Origin: Hyphomicrobiales bacterium
GTDB lineage: Bacteria; Pseudomonadota; Alphaproteobacteria; Rhizobiales; JACESI01
DNA: 64,000 nt
Direction of reading: 5' to 3'
Assembly (NCBI GenBank): GCA_013911885.1
Contig: JACESI010000008.1
Coordinates: forward strand, 91,768-155,767
In this document: in pieces, positions 17,798 to 30,171 of the stretch
Layout: the number at the start of each line of letters is the position of its first letter
How positions within the stretch are numbered: position 1 is the stretch's first letter
Notes under the pieces: model-generated
Told to the model about the DNA's origin: nothing
The model's database searches: none
The model's input: only the letters and a program-made list of their open reading frames with translations
Made by a program: the position numbers and the translations under genes

Positions 17798-19162
17798 TCA
17801 GACCCAGATGTCGGATGAGCAGTCGCCGCCGGGATAGCGGGTTTCATGGGCGCGGGCCGGACCGTTCGGTTCCTTGCCGAAATCGATCATGAAATTGTCA
17901 CGCACCCGCATGCCTCCCTTTTCGGTGTCGCAGTCGACGATCAGCATGATCCCGCCCGCCTCTTTCATGTCCGGATAGAACTGGTTGTCCCAGGTTGAAA
18001 AAAGCGAGGTCGTGACATAGAGCCTTTTGCCATCGAGCGACAACTGGATCATCTGCGGTGCGCCTGCGACCTTGCGTCCGTTCACTGCCGGTGCCTTGCC
18101 CAGAAGACCGCCGATCCAGACCTGCCCGGTCAGAATCGGATTTGAGGGATCGGAAATATCGTACTGGCGCAGATCGCCATGCAGCCAGTTTGAGAAATAG
18201 AGATATTTGTCATCCATCGAGACCAGAATGTCGGTGATCAGGCCCGGCATCGGCACCGGAAAGCCCTCGACATCAATCGCATCGACATCGATTATTTTTT
18301 CGATCTCAATGTCGCCGGTTCCGTTCTTGTGCCAGTGAAAGACGTTCGACGAAAGGGTCGCGCCGACGAAACCATGGGTCGAATCCGGATTGTGGTGAAA
18401 GCGCACTTCGAGCGGGATCATGCCTTCCGCGCCGAGGTCGACGGTCTTTTCGATCGAGCGGTTCTTGAAGTCCCAGAAGTGGATCCGGGTGCCATATTTA
18501 CCCTTCGACACGTCGTCGAGATCAAAACCGGGCATGAAAGTGTTGGGCGCGCCCCATTCGCTTGAGACCATCATGTTGTGGCGCGGCTGATACCAGAAGT
18601 CGTAATTGTATTTCATGCCGGTTATGTCTTTTTCCCAGCGTCCGACAATCTCGAAATCCTTGTTGAGATGGAGAAAGCCGCCGGGCGCGTTTCCCTTTGC
18701 GTCGCCCAGCATGGAGACGATGATTTCCGAGCCAAGGCAGTGGACGGTGTGGGGCGCGGAAAGATTGGTCTTTTGCTTGATTTCGTCGCCGCTGATGGTT
18801 TTGTAAAGGCTCGGCTTTCGCGGGTCGGTTGCGGTGTCGACGATATAGAAATTCGTTGTGCGCACGCCTGGAATGATGAGATATTTGCGCGACATGTCCG
18901 CGTCACCATGGCAGGAAGAACAGGCGTTCCATCCCATATGATGCAACTCGTCGCCGATTGTCGGCATCTCGGTGCGATGGATTACCTCGCCATAGGTCGG
19001 GCTGTTCTCGTCGACATCCACCGTCGCAAGGTAGTCCGGTTTCTCGATGCCGGTGCCGGTATAGATGCAGATCGTGTAGACGACCTTTTCATGCGGCGCC
19101 TTGATCGCTTCTTGCGGTGATGCATAGCCCGGTCCGGCGCAGCAACTGGCCTCACGCGTCAT
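17798..19162 (-). CDS. selenium-binding protein 56 family / methanethiol oxidase
   Basis: 454 aa from the ATG at 19162 (AGGGGAG 8 bp before it; another ATG lies 18 bp upstream). The family includes SELENBP1 and bacterial MtoX, copper-dependent enzymes that oxidise methanethiol to formaldehyde, H2S and H2O2. Present here: GPGYASPQEA at the N-terminus, the CSSCHGD motif at residues 81-87, GEVIHR, the histidine-containing VRFHHNPDSTHGFVG and the C-terminal PGGDCSSDIW. No signal peptide is seen, unlike secreted MtoX of methylotrophs. Linked to a ferredoxin. Confidence 0.88.
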   Translation of the reverse strand: MTREASCCAGPGYASPQEAIKAPHEKVVYTICIYTGTGIEKPDYLATVDVDENSPTYGEVIHRTEMPTIGDELHHMGWNACSSCHGDADMSRKYLIIPGVRTTNFYIVDTATDPRKPSLYKTISGDEIKQKTNLSAPHTVHCLGSEIIVSMLGDAKGNAPGGFLHLNKDFEIVGRWEKDITGMKYNYDFWYQPRHNMMVSSEWGAPNTFMPGFDLDDVSKGKYGTRIHFWDFKNRSIEKTVDLGAEGMIPLEVRFHHNPDSTHGFVGATLSSNVFHWHKNGTGDIEIEKIIDVDAIDVEGFPVPMPGLITDILVSMDDKYLYFSNWLHGDLRQYDISDPSNPILTGQVWIGGLLGKAPAVNGRKVAGAPQMIQLSLDGKRLYVTTSLFSTWDNQFYPDMKEAGGIMLIVDCDTEKGGMRVRDNFMIDFGKEPNGPARAHETRYPGGDCSSDIWV

Positions 19163-19385
19163 TGATTGTTCTCCCCTCATTTTTCAGGCGCTCCGCCTGT
19201 TCCGTGACACGTGCCCCTCCAGACATGCAATTGCAGCGGCTCTTACCCGCAACGCCGCAACGTCACCTATGCTAAGCGCATGGTGGGGCCAGGCGCAATG
19301 CTTAATCGGAAATCGGAAGCGCTCGGCCGCAGGCAAGCCGCTTCAGCGGGCTGTCGCAAGGTGGGCGTCGCGCCGCTTGCCCGGA

Positions 19386-22100
19386 CTAGCGCCGGCGCTT
19401 GCCGCCTCTCTGTCCGGCCCTGCCGCCGGAGCTGCGCGCGCGCTTTTCACCGGCGGGGTCGCGGCGCTCGCCCTGATAGCCGCCGGAGATGTCTTCGACA
19501 GCGCTCTGGCGTGCCATCGGATCGTCGGCAATGGCGAGTTCGGTCTCCTGAAGCCGCTTGATTTCGTCGCGCAGCCGGGCGGCTGTTTCGAAGTCGAGAT
19601 CGGTTGCGGCTTCGCGCATCTTCTTGTTGAGTTCCTCGATATGCGCTTTGAGATTGTGGCCGACAAGGGCCCCCTCCCTGGCAAAGCCCGCATCTGGCGT
19701 GACGTGGTCGCGCTCATAGACCGATTCCAGAATATCGCCGATATTCTTTCTTATGCTCTCCGGCGTGATGTTGTGTTCGGTATTGTAGGCGATCTGCTTT
19801 TCGCGGCGACGGTCGGTTTCGGCAATCGCGCGCTCCATGGAGCCGGTGATGCGGTCGGCATAAAGGATCACCCGGCCATCAACGTTTCGGGCGGCGCGGC
19901 CAATGGTCTGGACGAGGGACGTCTCCGAACGCAGGAAGCCCTCTTTGTCGGCATCCAGGATCGCAACGAGCGCGCATTCCGGAATATCAAGTCCCTCGCG
20001 CAGAAGGTTGATCCCGACGAGCACATCAAAGGCGCCAAGACGCAAATCGCGCAGGATTTCAATCCGCTCGATCGTGTCGATATCGGAATGCATATAGCGC
20101 ACCCGCACCCCCGCCTCATGCAGATATTCGGTCAAGTCTTCCGACATGCGCTTGGTCAGCGTCGTGACGAGCGTGCGATAGCCTTTGGCGGTGGTTGCGC
20201 GGATTTCGCCGAGCACATCGTCGACCTGCGACGTTGCGGGACGGATTTCGACGGGCGGATCGGTGAGGCCGGTCGGACGGATCACCTGCTCGACAAAGAC
20301 GCCGCCGGTCTGTTCCATCTCCCAACTGCCCGGTGTCGCGGAAACATGCACGGTTTGCGGACGCATTGCTTCCCATTCCTCGAAGCGCATCGGGCGGTTG
20401 TCCATGCAGCTCGGCAGCCGGAAGCCATATTCGGCAAGTGTTGCCTTGCGTCGGAAGTCGCCGCGATACATGCCGCCGATCTGCGGAATGGTGACGTGAC
20501 TTTCATCAACGAAAACAAGGGCATTGTCGGGCAGATATTCAAACAGCGTGGGTGGTGGCTCGCCGGGCTTGCGCCCTGTCAGATAGCGCGAATAATTCTC
20601 GATCCCGGCGCAGGAGCCTGTCGCTTCCATCATTTCAAGATCGAACAGCGTTCGCTGGTCAAGGCGCTGGGCTTCCAGAAGTCGGCCGGCATTGGTGAGT
20701 TCCACGAGTCGCTGCTGCAACTCGGTCTTGATCGACTTCATGGCCTGATTGAGGGTCGGGCGCGGCGTCACATAGTGGGAGTTCGCATAGAGGCGAACGA
20801 ATTTCTTGTCATCGGTCTTCTTGCCGGTGAGGGGATCGAATTCGACGATGACCTCGACTTCATCGCCAAACAGCGAGACGCGCCAGGCGCGGTCTTCATA
20901 GTGGGCGGGGAAGATGTCGATCGTGTCGCCCTTGACGCGGAAATTGCCGCGCATGAAGGCCGCTTCGTTGCGTTTATATTGCAGGGCGACCAGATCGGCG
21001 AGGAGCTGGCGCTGGTCAATCCGGTCGCCCAGCTTGATGTCAAAGGTCATCGCCGTATAGGTCTCGACCGACCCGATACCATAAATGCAGGAAACCGAGG
21101 CGACGATGATGCAATCGTCCCGCTCAAGCAGCGCGCGGGTGGCGGCGTGGCGCATCCTGTCGATCTGTTCGTTGATCGAGGATTCCTTCTCGATATAGGT
21201 ATCCGAGCGCGGTACATAGGCCTCTGGCTGGTAGTAATCGTAATAGGAGACGAAATATTCCACCGCGTTGTTCGGGAAAAAGCTTTTGAACTCGCCGTAA
21301 AGCTGGGCAGCGAGGGTCTTGTTGGGCGCGAGAATGAGTGCAGGACGCTGGGTTTTCTCGATCACCTGCGCGACGGTGAAGGTCTTGCCGGAACCGGTGA
21401 CGCCGAGCAGCACCTGATCGCGCTCTTCCAGTTCGGTGATGCCTTTGACGAGTTCGGCAATGGCAGTCGGCTGGTCGCCTTTCGGCTCGAACTCCGAAAC
21501 GATCTCGAAGCGCACGCCGCCTTCTGATTTCGCCGGTCGCTGAGGCCGGTGCGGAATCCAGACATCGCCCTTGAGTTCCTCGCGTCCATGCTCGATCAAA
21601 GCGGAAAGGGCCGCGACGGTTGCGGTCGCGCCGGTGGAAGGGCCAAGGGATTCCGCTTCCTCGAGGCTGATATTGAGGCCGGCAACAGGGTTAAGCCCCC
21701 CGGCCGCGCGCTCTTTCGCGGTTGCCGGACCGCCGATTGATGTGCCGCGCGCGGTTTTCAAGCCGCCGGAAAGGGCTTTAGGCTTTTTCGGTTTCCTGAC
21801 TGCGGCATTGAGCGGCACCTGCCGGTCCGTGCCGGGGCCCATATCGTCAAGACCGGGCTTTTTGACACGCGACGAGGGGGCGAGGGCGGCTGTGCTGATT
21901 TCTTCTGCCCAGTCGCTCATGGACACGGATTTGAGCGGTGTTGCGCCGTGGTCGAAAGCCGCCTGCCGCGCCTCGCCAAAACCGTCTGGAAAGCCTTCTT
22001 CGATATCCTTTGGGCCACGCTTGGGCGCGCTTTCAGCCTTGCTGGCCGCGCCACGTTTCACGCTGGATTTGCGGGCTGATGATGAGTCGGTTTCGGACAT
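19386..22100 (-). CDS. uvrB: excinuclease ABC subunit UvrB with long N-terminal extension
   Basis: Damage-verification helicase of nucleotide excision repair. 904 aa from the ATG at 22100, against about 670 in E. coli. The catalytic core begins near residue 197 ([17 protein letters not shown]), Walker A is [12 protein letters not shown], the beta-hairpin region [12 protein letters not shown] is intact, and the C-terminal UVR domain ([18 protein letters not shown]) is present, followed by a basic RS-rich tail. The first ~195 residues are polar and probably disordered, with lysine-rich patches; similar extensions are known in rhizobia. A TTG 30 bp further upstream is a weaker start. Confidence 0.96.
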   Translation of the reverse strand: MSETDSSSARKSSVKRGAASKAESAPKRGPKDIEEGFPDGFGEARQAAFDHGATPLKSVSMSDWAEEISTAALAPSSRVKKPGLDDMGPGTDRQVPLNAAVRKPKKPKALSGGLKTARGTSIGGPATAKERAAGGLNPVAGLNISLEEAESLGPSTGATATVAALSALIEHGREELKGDVWIPHRPQRPAKSEGGVRFEIVSEFEPKGDQPTAIAELVKGITELEERDQVLLGVTGSGKTFTVAQVIEKTQRPALILAPNKTLAAQLYGEFKSFFPNNAVEYFVSYYDYYQPEAYVPRSDTYIEKESSINEQIDRMRHAATRALLERDDCIIVASVSCIYGIGSVETYTAMTFDIKLGDRIDQRQLLADLVALQYKRNEAAFMRGNFRVKGDTIDIFPAHYEDRAWRVSLFGDEVEVIVEFDPLTGKKTDDKKFVRLYANSHYVTPRPTLNQAMKSIKTELQQRLVELTNAGRLLEAQRLDQRTLFDLEMMEATGSCAGIENYSRYLTGRKPGEPPPTLFEYLPDNALVFVDESHVTIPQIGGMYRGDFRRKATLAEYGFRLPSCMDNRPMRFEEWEAMRPQTVHVSATPGSWEMEQTGGVFVEQVIRPTGLTDPPVEIRPATSQVDDVLGEIRATTAKGYRTLVTTLTKRMSEDLTEYLHEAGVRVRYMHSDIDTIERIEILRDLRLGAFDVLVGINLLREGLDIPECALVAILDADKEGFLRSETSLVQTIGRAARNVDGRVILYADRITGSMERAIAETDRRREKQIAYNTEHNITPESIRKNIGDILESVYERDHVTPDAGFAREGALVGHNLKAHIEELNKKMREAATDLDFETAARLRDEIKRLQETELAIADDPMARQSAVEDISGGYQGERRDPAGEKRARSSGGRAGQRGGKRRR

Positions 22101-22378
22101 GCAGCCAATATGGGGTAAGCTTGGCGTCAAAAAAAGCCGGAGAGGAAAACTTTTTGCCGTGGTCGCGACTTGTTCGGCAAAGGCGGTCTTCCCTGAAAAC
22201 TGTGATAAAATTATCTCAAGAGGGGCGTAATATTGACGGTTATCCCTGGTTGCCTCAGATTTGAGTTGCCTTACCTAAACGTCAACATGCTACCAAATGT
22301 CAGCTTTATGACACCGTTTGCGGGCTTCGAGTCTCCAAACGATTAAATGTGTTGTTGCGGTATGCTTGGGAGGGCGCC

Positions 22379-24461
22379 TTGAAGAAATCCAGAAACCTAC
22401 TGCTCATCGGTACGTCATTGCTGACCTTCGCCATTGCATCAAGTGATGCCATGTCACAGTCGGCGCGGCCTGATTTTTTTTGCCGGCGGCGACGTGATTT
22501 CCTTCGGCGACAGCCTTTCAGACAATGGCAACGTGTTTACGCTCTCGGGCGGCCTCAGCCCTGATCCGGCGGTCTTTCAGGGCGGCAACCGTTTCGTCAA
22601 CCCGGGCGGCCTGACCTGGATAGAGCAGCTTCTGGGCGGAACCCCAAACACCGACGGCACTGACGCAACCAGCCCGCAGGCGGTGTTTTTCGCCACGGGC
22701 ACGGTGACCGGTGATGTCAGCGTTGCGGTCGGCGGTGCCTTTGCCGGATCAGGCAATCTCGGACCGGGTCTTCCAGGTGTCACCCAGGAACTTGGCGCCT
22801 TCGCGGGCGCGGGCGGCACCATCAGTGCTGAGGACACTGTGACCTATTGGGCTGGTGCGAACAACTTCTTCGCTGGTCTCCCGACCGTTACCAGCGCAGC
22901 CGGTGCCGGCGCTCTTGGCCAGTCGATTGGTGCGCTTGCCGTCAATGATATTACCCAGATTTCGACAGGCGCTGTCATTCCGGGCGGCGGTCCTGGGCAG
23001 CTTGTCTATGTGACGCTTCCCAATCTCGCGCTTCTGCCCGCGACCAATGCGGGAGCGCAGGCGGCCGGTGCCGCGGCAGCCGGTGCCGTGCTTGGCGGCG
23101 GCGGCACACCGGCGCAGGCTCAGGCGGCGGCTGCACAAGCGGGCGCTGCGGTTCTCTCGGGCGCTGCAATTGCAACCGGTGCCTATAACCAGACACTGGT
23201 TGGCGGGGTCAATCAGCTTGCGGCAGTGGATACCGACACGGATTTTGTGCTTCTCGATGCTGCCTCGGTATTCGACGCCGTCGTCGCCAATCCGGCTGCA
23301 TTCGGCTTCACCAATGTCTCGGGCGCATGCCTTCTGACGCCTTCCTGTGCGACAGCTGATTTTGCAACCCAGAACACATTCCTGTTTGCTGACGGCGTCC
23401 ACCCGACCAATGCCGGCTATGCCCTTCTGGCCGAGCTTGCGCGGCAGACGCTGGATCCGACCGTCGGCGGTGCGACCGCGAGCGGTCTTGCCGAAGGCGC
23501 GTTTCAATCCCGTGAATTTGTCGCCTATCAGGCACTTGGACGGGCGCGTTCCTATTTCCTTCATTCAGAACTTCCGGGCGTTGCCTCGTCCGCCGACCTC
23601 GACCCTCAAAGCGAAACGCCGGTTGGTTCATCGCATCGCGGTGGCGCCTTTGTCGAGGCGATTGCCGGCACGGCGCGCATCGGCGCGCGCGGCGTCACGC
23701 CTGAAGTTTCAACCGATCTTTACGGTTTGCGCCTCGGCGCGGACCTGCATCAGAGCGAAAGCCTCGTTGTCGGTGCACAGGGATCGTTCACGACCGGCAA
23801 TGGCTCACAGCCACAGCTCGCGTTCGAGCCAAGCAGCTTTGCCGTTGACCTTTACGCAGCGAAGACATTCGGTGCGGTCTATGCGGCGCTTACGGCCGGT
23901 GCCGCCAGTCTCGATGTGGCGAATATCGAGCGCAGTGTCGGGGTCGGCGGTCTCGTGAACACCGGGGACACATCAGGCAGCCAGTTCAACGTTATCGGCG
24001 AACTGGGTTACAAGATTGCTTTCGGTGATTATTCGATTATTCCGTCCGGTTCCGTCGGGTATTTCCGTACCAATATCGACGGATACACGGAAGACGGCCT
24101 GTTTGCGCCGCTCTCCTTTGGTGACCGCGATGTCGATGCGGTGACCGGCTCCGTGAATCTCAGGGCGGCACGCGGTTTCGCCATTGAAAGCGGTTATCAG
24201 GGCCGGGTCTTTGCGGGTATCGGTTATGAGGATTTTCTCACCTATAACGCCAATGACCTCAATGTCGCAGCGCTCGCATCGACTGCCGCCGCCTCGGCAA
24301 TCTCGATTGACGATCCTGATGGCCGTGGTTTCCTGTTCGAACTCGGGGCAGAGGTCGTACTCGACGACACGTTCTCGCTCGCAGCAGACTATACGCTCGG
24401 CATCGGCGGCAGCGACACGCAAAGCCACCAGGGCGCCCTTCGGTTGATCACGAAGTTTTAG
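22379..24461 (+). CDS. SGNH/GDSL-hydrolase autotransporter, interrupted by a +1 frameshift in a T8 tract
   Basis: A type Va autotransporter esterase: signal peptide, SGNH lipase passenger, C-terminal 12-strand beta barrel ending in Phe (ALRLITKF). The signal peptide (KKSRNLLLIGTSLLTFAIA) is read from a TTG at 22379 with GGGAGG just before it, but in a different frame from the passenger. The frames meet at eight T residues (22474-22481): with seven T the sequence would read RPDFFAGGDVISFGDSLSDN without a break. As sequenced, translation from the start ends at 22564. Catalytic Ser is in FGDSLSDNGN, block III in GANNFF, Asp/His in DGVHPTNAG. The passenger frame is open to 24461. Either an indel (real or sequencing), a phase switch, or slippage. 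Confidence 0.75.
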
Positions 24462-24958
24462 AGCGGCCGGATTTCCAGGGCGGCGAGCCAGCGTTTCACG
24501 CGCGTCTCGTTCGCCCTGAAGTCCATATAGCCGAGCTTTGACCGGGAATAGATCGCCAGAGCCGAACCACCGACCACGTCGAACACACGAATGCTGACCG
24601 TATCGGGAAACCGCATGGTTGGCGTTCGCACGATGAACCGGATGGCATGATCGCTGTTCTCGACGATCTCGATATCGGTTCCGATCACCGCCATCAGCCG
24701 TTCTTTGAGGATCGTCGCGGGATAGGGATAGATTTTCGACACTTCATCCGGCTCTTGATAAGCGCAGAGCTTGTCCGGGCAGACCAGATACTGGTTTGGC
24801 TTGGGCGATTTTCTCAGTGTCGCGAATTCGACAGGGCCAAGATCCGCATCACCGGCAAGGCGTCGCCAGAAATCTTCAGGCGAATATAGAAAAAGCGCGA
24901 TCCCTGCACAGATGACCAGCAGTATGGCTGCAAGGATAATGCTCATGATCCGTCGCAT
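24458..24958 (-). CDS. DUF1499 domain-containing protein
   Basis: 166 aa. One N-terminal membrane helix (IMSIILAAILLVICAGIALFL), then the DUF1499 domain (NQYLVCPDKLC, FRANETRVKRW). Proteins of this family are small membrane-anchored and uncharacterised. It is convergent with the autotransporter and overlaps its stop by 4 bp. Confidence 0.85.
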   Translation of the reverse strand: MRRIMSIILAAILLVICAGIALFLYSPEDFWRRLAGDADLGPVEFATLRKSPKPNQYLVCPDKLCAYQEPDEVSKIYPYPATILKERLMAVIGTDIEIVENSDHAIRFIVRTPTMRFPDTVSIRVFDVVGGSALAIYSRSKLGYMDFRANETRVKRWLAALEIRPL

Positions 24959-25165
24959 ATCTTCCGTATTTCATCCTTGATACCGATGTTTTCGGATCAG
25001 ATCGGACCGATTTCATCTTTACTGGTGATGGCACCCGTTCTGATATTTCGAGACGCCGGGTTTAGGCGTCAATCATGGCAACTGTGTGAGAAAGGACGAA
25101 CTCTTTCGAAAGCGTTGTTCGAAGGGTTGTCTGGCAGGTTCCGTTGGAACGCCGCCTGGATTTCG

Positions 25166-27192
<2,027 letters not shown>

Positions 27193-27198
27193 GCAATT

Positions 27199-27636
27199 TT
27201 GCGGGTGCGGGTCGATTGCGGAAGCGATGCGGCGACCATCGCCCGTGCCCGCGCAATCCGGCAAGCGGTTTTCGTGATCGATCAGCAGATCGACCCCGCG
27301 ATCGAGTGGGATGATCTCGACCAGAAGACGATCCATTTCGTCGGCATCGACCCGGCGACGACCAAAGATATCGCGACGGGCCGGGCGTTTTTTGAGGGCG
27401 ACAAGGTGACCTTGCAGCGGATCGCAGTCCTCAGCGACATGCAGGGGCGCGGTGTCGGGCTTGCCTTCGTTGCTGCCATGATCGACCATGTGCGCGCGCC
27501 TGGCGTCATTCGCGAGATCCATTTGAGCGCCCAGTGCCATGCCATCGGCTTTTACGAGAAGCTCGGCTTCACAGCAGATGGCCCGATCTATCACGAAGCC
27601 AATATTCCGCACCGCCACATGATGCGTTCGCTCTAG
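27199..27636 (+). CDS. GNAT family N-acetyltransferase
   Basis: 145 aa. Acetyl-CoA binding region LQRIAVLSDMQGRGVGLAFV (motif A with Q-x-x-G-x-G/A) and the C-terminal HLSAQCHAIGFYEKLGFTADG, which places it near the ElaA-like group. It begins 6 bp after the aspartate aminotransferase stop with a TTG (GTG at 27205 is an alternative), so the two are likely co-transcribed. Substrate unknown. Confidence 0.85.
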   Translation: MRVRVDCGSDAATIARARAIRQAVFVIDQQIDPAIEWDDLDQKTIHFVGIDPATTKDIATGRAFFEGDKVTLQRIAVLSDMQGRGVGLAFVAAMIDHVRAPGVIREIHLSAQCHAIGFYEKLGFTADGPIYHEANIPHRHMMRSL

Positions 27637-27837
27637 GACAACGACGCTACAAGGGGATGCGGAATTCCGTTTCGCGGGAAGGAAGTGAAGGCGTGCGGCA
27701 GGAACCGGAAGCGCGCCACCTGCGTTCATGGACGGGTTTTCCGATCAAGCAGGAAAGATCGCTGCGGCACGTGCCGAGCGTTCACGCAGACAAGCGCCAA
27801 AGCATAACGGTGCCGGCGCAAGTCATGGCGGTGCGTG

Positions 27838-28581
27838 TTATTTCTGACAGGCAAGAATAGGTTCGAAACTCGCCACCCCGGTGAAAGGCGCCAGCACTTT
27901 TGACTCGATGGACCCTTTGATGAGCCGGCTTGATACGATGTTTCTCCACTTCGCGTCAGCGGTAATCATCTCCGGCCCGTCGCCGCAATCTCTCAAGCCA
28001 CCGGAGATGAATGCTTGCCCGACTTTGTGGTTGGTCAAGCCGGGCTTTGACGCCAATTCGACCAAGCTGTCATTCTGATAGCTCCACACGCGAAGTATTC
28101 TGGCGACGTGCGGGCGGTCGATATAGGCGATTTCAATCGAACCATCCCCGTTCAGATCGCCGATCGCAAAAGGGGCAAGCCATCGGTTGCTGGTGCCGAT
28201 GTTCGGCGCTGCGATCTTTCTGAGGTCATTGCCCTTCAGATCATAGACGGCTAAAGCTGCACCGAGGTCCATGTCGCTTTCAACCACAACAGCTTCCGGT
28301 TTTCCATCGCGGTCGACATCCACCAGACGTGGTGCAATGTCCTCAAAAACCGATCTCTTGGGCAGAACGACACAGGCTTCCTTGCCCTTGCCCGACAGGC
28401 AGAGCTTGCCCCATTCCGGCGTGTTGCCTAGAACGGCATGGCCATACCGATTGGTCGGTTCCGAAAAAGTGGCCTGCCATCCGTCCGCACTGACGCTGCT
28501 TGTTTTCGCAAGGGCAACAGTTGCACCCGATATAACAAGAGAAAGAGTTGCTATAAGAGCCGATTTCGTCAGTACCCGCAT
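27838..28581 (-). CDS. secreted FG-GAP/VCBS-repeat-like protein
   Basis: 247 aa from the ATG at 28581 (an in-frame GTG lies 9 bp upstream). Signal peptide (SALIATLSLVISGATVALA). The mature part has two calcium-type repeat signatures of beta-propeller proteins, LVDVDRDGKPEAVVV and IGDLNGDGSIEIAYID, and cysteine pairs that may be disulphides. An extracytoplasmic beta-propeller fold is inferred; function unknown. Confidence 0.72.
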   Translation of the reverse strand: MRVLTKSALIATLSLVISGATVALAKTSSVSADGWQATFSEPTNRYGHAVLGNTPEWGKLCLSGKGKEACVVLPKRSVFEDIAPRLVDVDRDGKPEAVVVESDMDLGAALAVYDLKGNDLRKIAAPNIGTSNRWLAPFAIGDLNGDGSIEIAYIDRPHVARILRVWSYQNDSLVELASKPGLTNHKVGQAFISGGLRDCGDGPEMITADAKWRNIVSSRLIKGSIESKVLAPFTGVASFEPILACQK

Positions 28582-29053
28582 GTTGATCACTCAGCCATTT
28601 CCGTATTCTTATGTCTTTCAAGCACCCCGGCCATCATTTGTAAATATATCACGCCCGATGAAAGGCCCAAGTTATCAGCGCGTGTTTGGGTCATGACAGA
28701 CCATCGCCGATTTCGATTTTGTATTGATACATGAAAAAAGAATAGGCCAATTCAAATTGGCTACCAATAAAACAGAAATTCGCCACATAAGGCGGACCGC
28801 CTTTCACTCTCTCAAGAGCAATCCTCATCCGGCATGATCGTCAAGTCGGCTATGCTGCTGCTCTGTGCATCGTCGCAGCCGTCATAGGGTGGCTGTAATG
28901 AGTCCGCTCCCTAGGGGAAGTCGCTACATATAACGAAATTTTGATAAAAATCGTTGAGCCGCCCCGGGTCTGTTTCGGTTGCGTTCAGACTTGATAACTA
29001 TACTTTCTAGCATTATCAGTGCGCTCGGCGCGTGAATTCATTTGGAGGCTCCA
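28582..29053. other. intergenic region before msrP
   Basis: No credible gene on either strand. It contains an inverted repeat (GCCAATT/AATTGGC around 28746-28761) whose minus-strand side is followed by a T-rich run, but no minus-strand gene precedes it, so terminator function is doubtful. The right end carries the msrP promoter. Confidence 0.6.
28991..29019 (+). promoter_or_regulatory. predicted msrP promoter
   Basis: TTGATA (28991-28996), 17 bp, TATCAG (29014-29019), 34 bp before the ATG. A plausible sigma70-type promoter by eye only. Confidence 0.35.
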
Positions 29054-30073
29054 ATGTTGATCAAGAAACACCGTGGCTGGGAAATTCCTGAAAGGGAAGC
29101 AACGCCGGAAGCCGCCTTTCTCAACCGCCGCCAGCTTGTTCTTGCCGGTGGACTTGCAGCAGGCAGCCTGATTTTGCCGGATGCCGCGCGTGCTGAAACC
29201 GGTTTTGGCAAATGGATTGACGGCTTCTTTGCAAGCGGCACAAAGGCGGCCGCAGACCTGCCGGATCCGAGCCTCAAATTCTATCCGATGCGACGCAACG
29301 AGAAATACAAGCTCGACCGCGAAGTGACGCCGCAGGATGTGAACGAAAGCTATAACAATTTCTATGAATTCGGATCACACAAGCGCATTTCAAGCGCGGC
29401 GCAGAGCCTCAAAGTCCGGCCATGGTCGATTACCATCGATGGCATGGTGGAAAAGGAAATGGTTGTTGATTTCGATACGTTGATGCCACAAATGAAGCTC
29501 GAGGAGCGGCTTTACCGCCATCGCTGCGTGGAAGCCTGGTCGATGACCGTGCCATGGGGCGGTTTCCAGATGTCCGACCTCGTGAATTTCGCAAAGCCGC
29601 TTTCATCGGCAAAATATATCCGCATGGAAACCTTCCTTGATCCCGAAATGGCGCCCGGACAGCGGGCAAGCTATCAGCCCTGGCCCTATGTCGAGGGGGT
29701 GACGATGGAAGAGGCGATGAACGAAATGGCGTTTCTGGTCACCGGGGCCTATGGCAAGCCGATGGCAAAACAGCATGGTGCGCCCCTGCGTCTCGCGCTG
29801 CCCTGGAAATATGGATTCAAGTCGATTAAATCCATCACGAAATTTACCTTCACGGATCAGCGCCCGGTCAGCTTCTGGGAGCAGCTCCAAAATGCTGAAT
29901 ATGGCTTCTGGGCCAATGTGAACCCGGCCGTGCCGCATCGCCGCTGGAGCCAGGCACAGGAGCGTGTATTGCATACCGGCGACTATGTGCCGACGCAGCT
30001 CTATAACGGCTATGGCGAATATGTTGCCGCGCTCTATAAGGACATTTCAGACAGTGAGCGGCTTTACACCTGA
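29054..30073 (+). CDS. msrP: protein-methionine-sulfoxide reductase catalytic subunit MsrP
   Basis: 339 aa molybdoenzyme that repairs oxidised methionines of periplasmic proteins. The N-terminus matches YedY/MsrP (HRGWEIPEREATPEAAFLNR), leading into a twin-arginine export signal with hydrophobic core LVLAGGLAAGSLIL. The molybdenum-ligand cysteine is C158 in YRHRCVEAWSM. Sulfite-oxidase-fold landmarks follow (LPWKYGFKSIKSI; NPAVPHRRWSQA). GGAGG stands 6 bp before the ATG. Its usual haem membrane partner gene msrQ is not next to it: the next gene is a convergent LysR regulator. Confidence 0.94.
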   Translation: MLIKKHRGWEIPEREATPEAAFLNRRQLVLAGGLAAGSLILPDAARAETGFGKWIDGFFASGTKAAADLPDPSLKFYPMRRNEKYKLDREVTPQDVNESYNNFYEFGSHKRISSAAQSLKVRPWSITIDGMVEKEMVVDFDTLMPQMKLEERLYRHRCVEAWSMTVPWGGFQMSDLVNFAKPLSSAKYIRMETFLDPEMAPGQRASYQPWPYVEGVTMEEAMNEMAFLVTGAYGKPMAKQHGAPLRLALPWKYGFKSIKSITKFTFTDQRPVSFWEQLQNAEYGFWANVNPAVPHRRWSQAQERVLHTGDYVPTQLYNGYGEYVAALYKDISDSERLYT

Positions 30074-30171
30074 GCGACTGAAGCGCACAGGAATTAAACT
30101 TACCCGGATATCGGCAAAATACGCATCGTCATTGATTTCTGTTGCACGATGATGCGAGAGGCTCGTTCGCT

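Noticed and set aside
19269..21527. Plus-strand open frame of 752 codons
   Set aside because: It is antisense to uvrB, has no recognisable domain and only mirrors the codon bias of the real gene.
28746..28761. Inverted repeat that could be a terminator
   Set aside because: The T-rich run lies on the minus side, where no gene precedes it.
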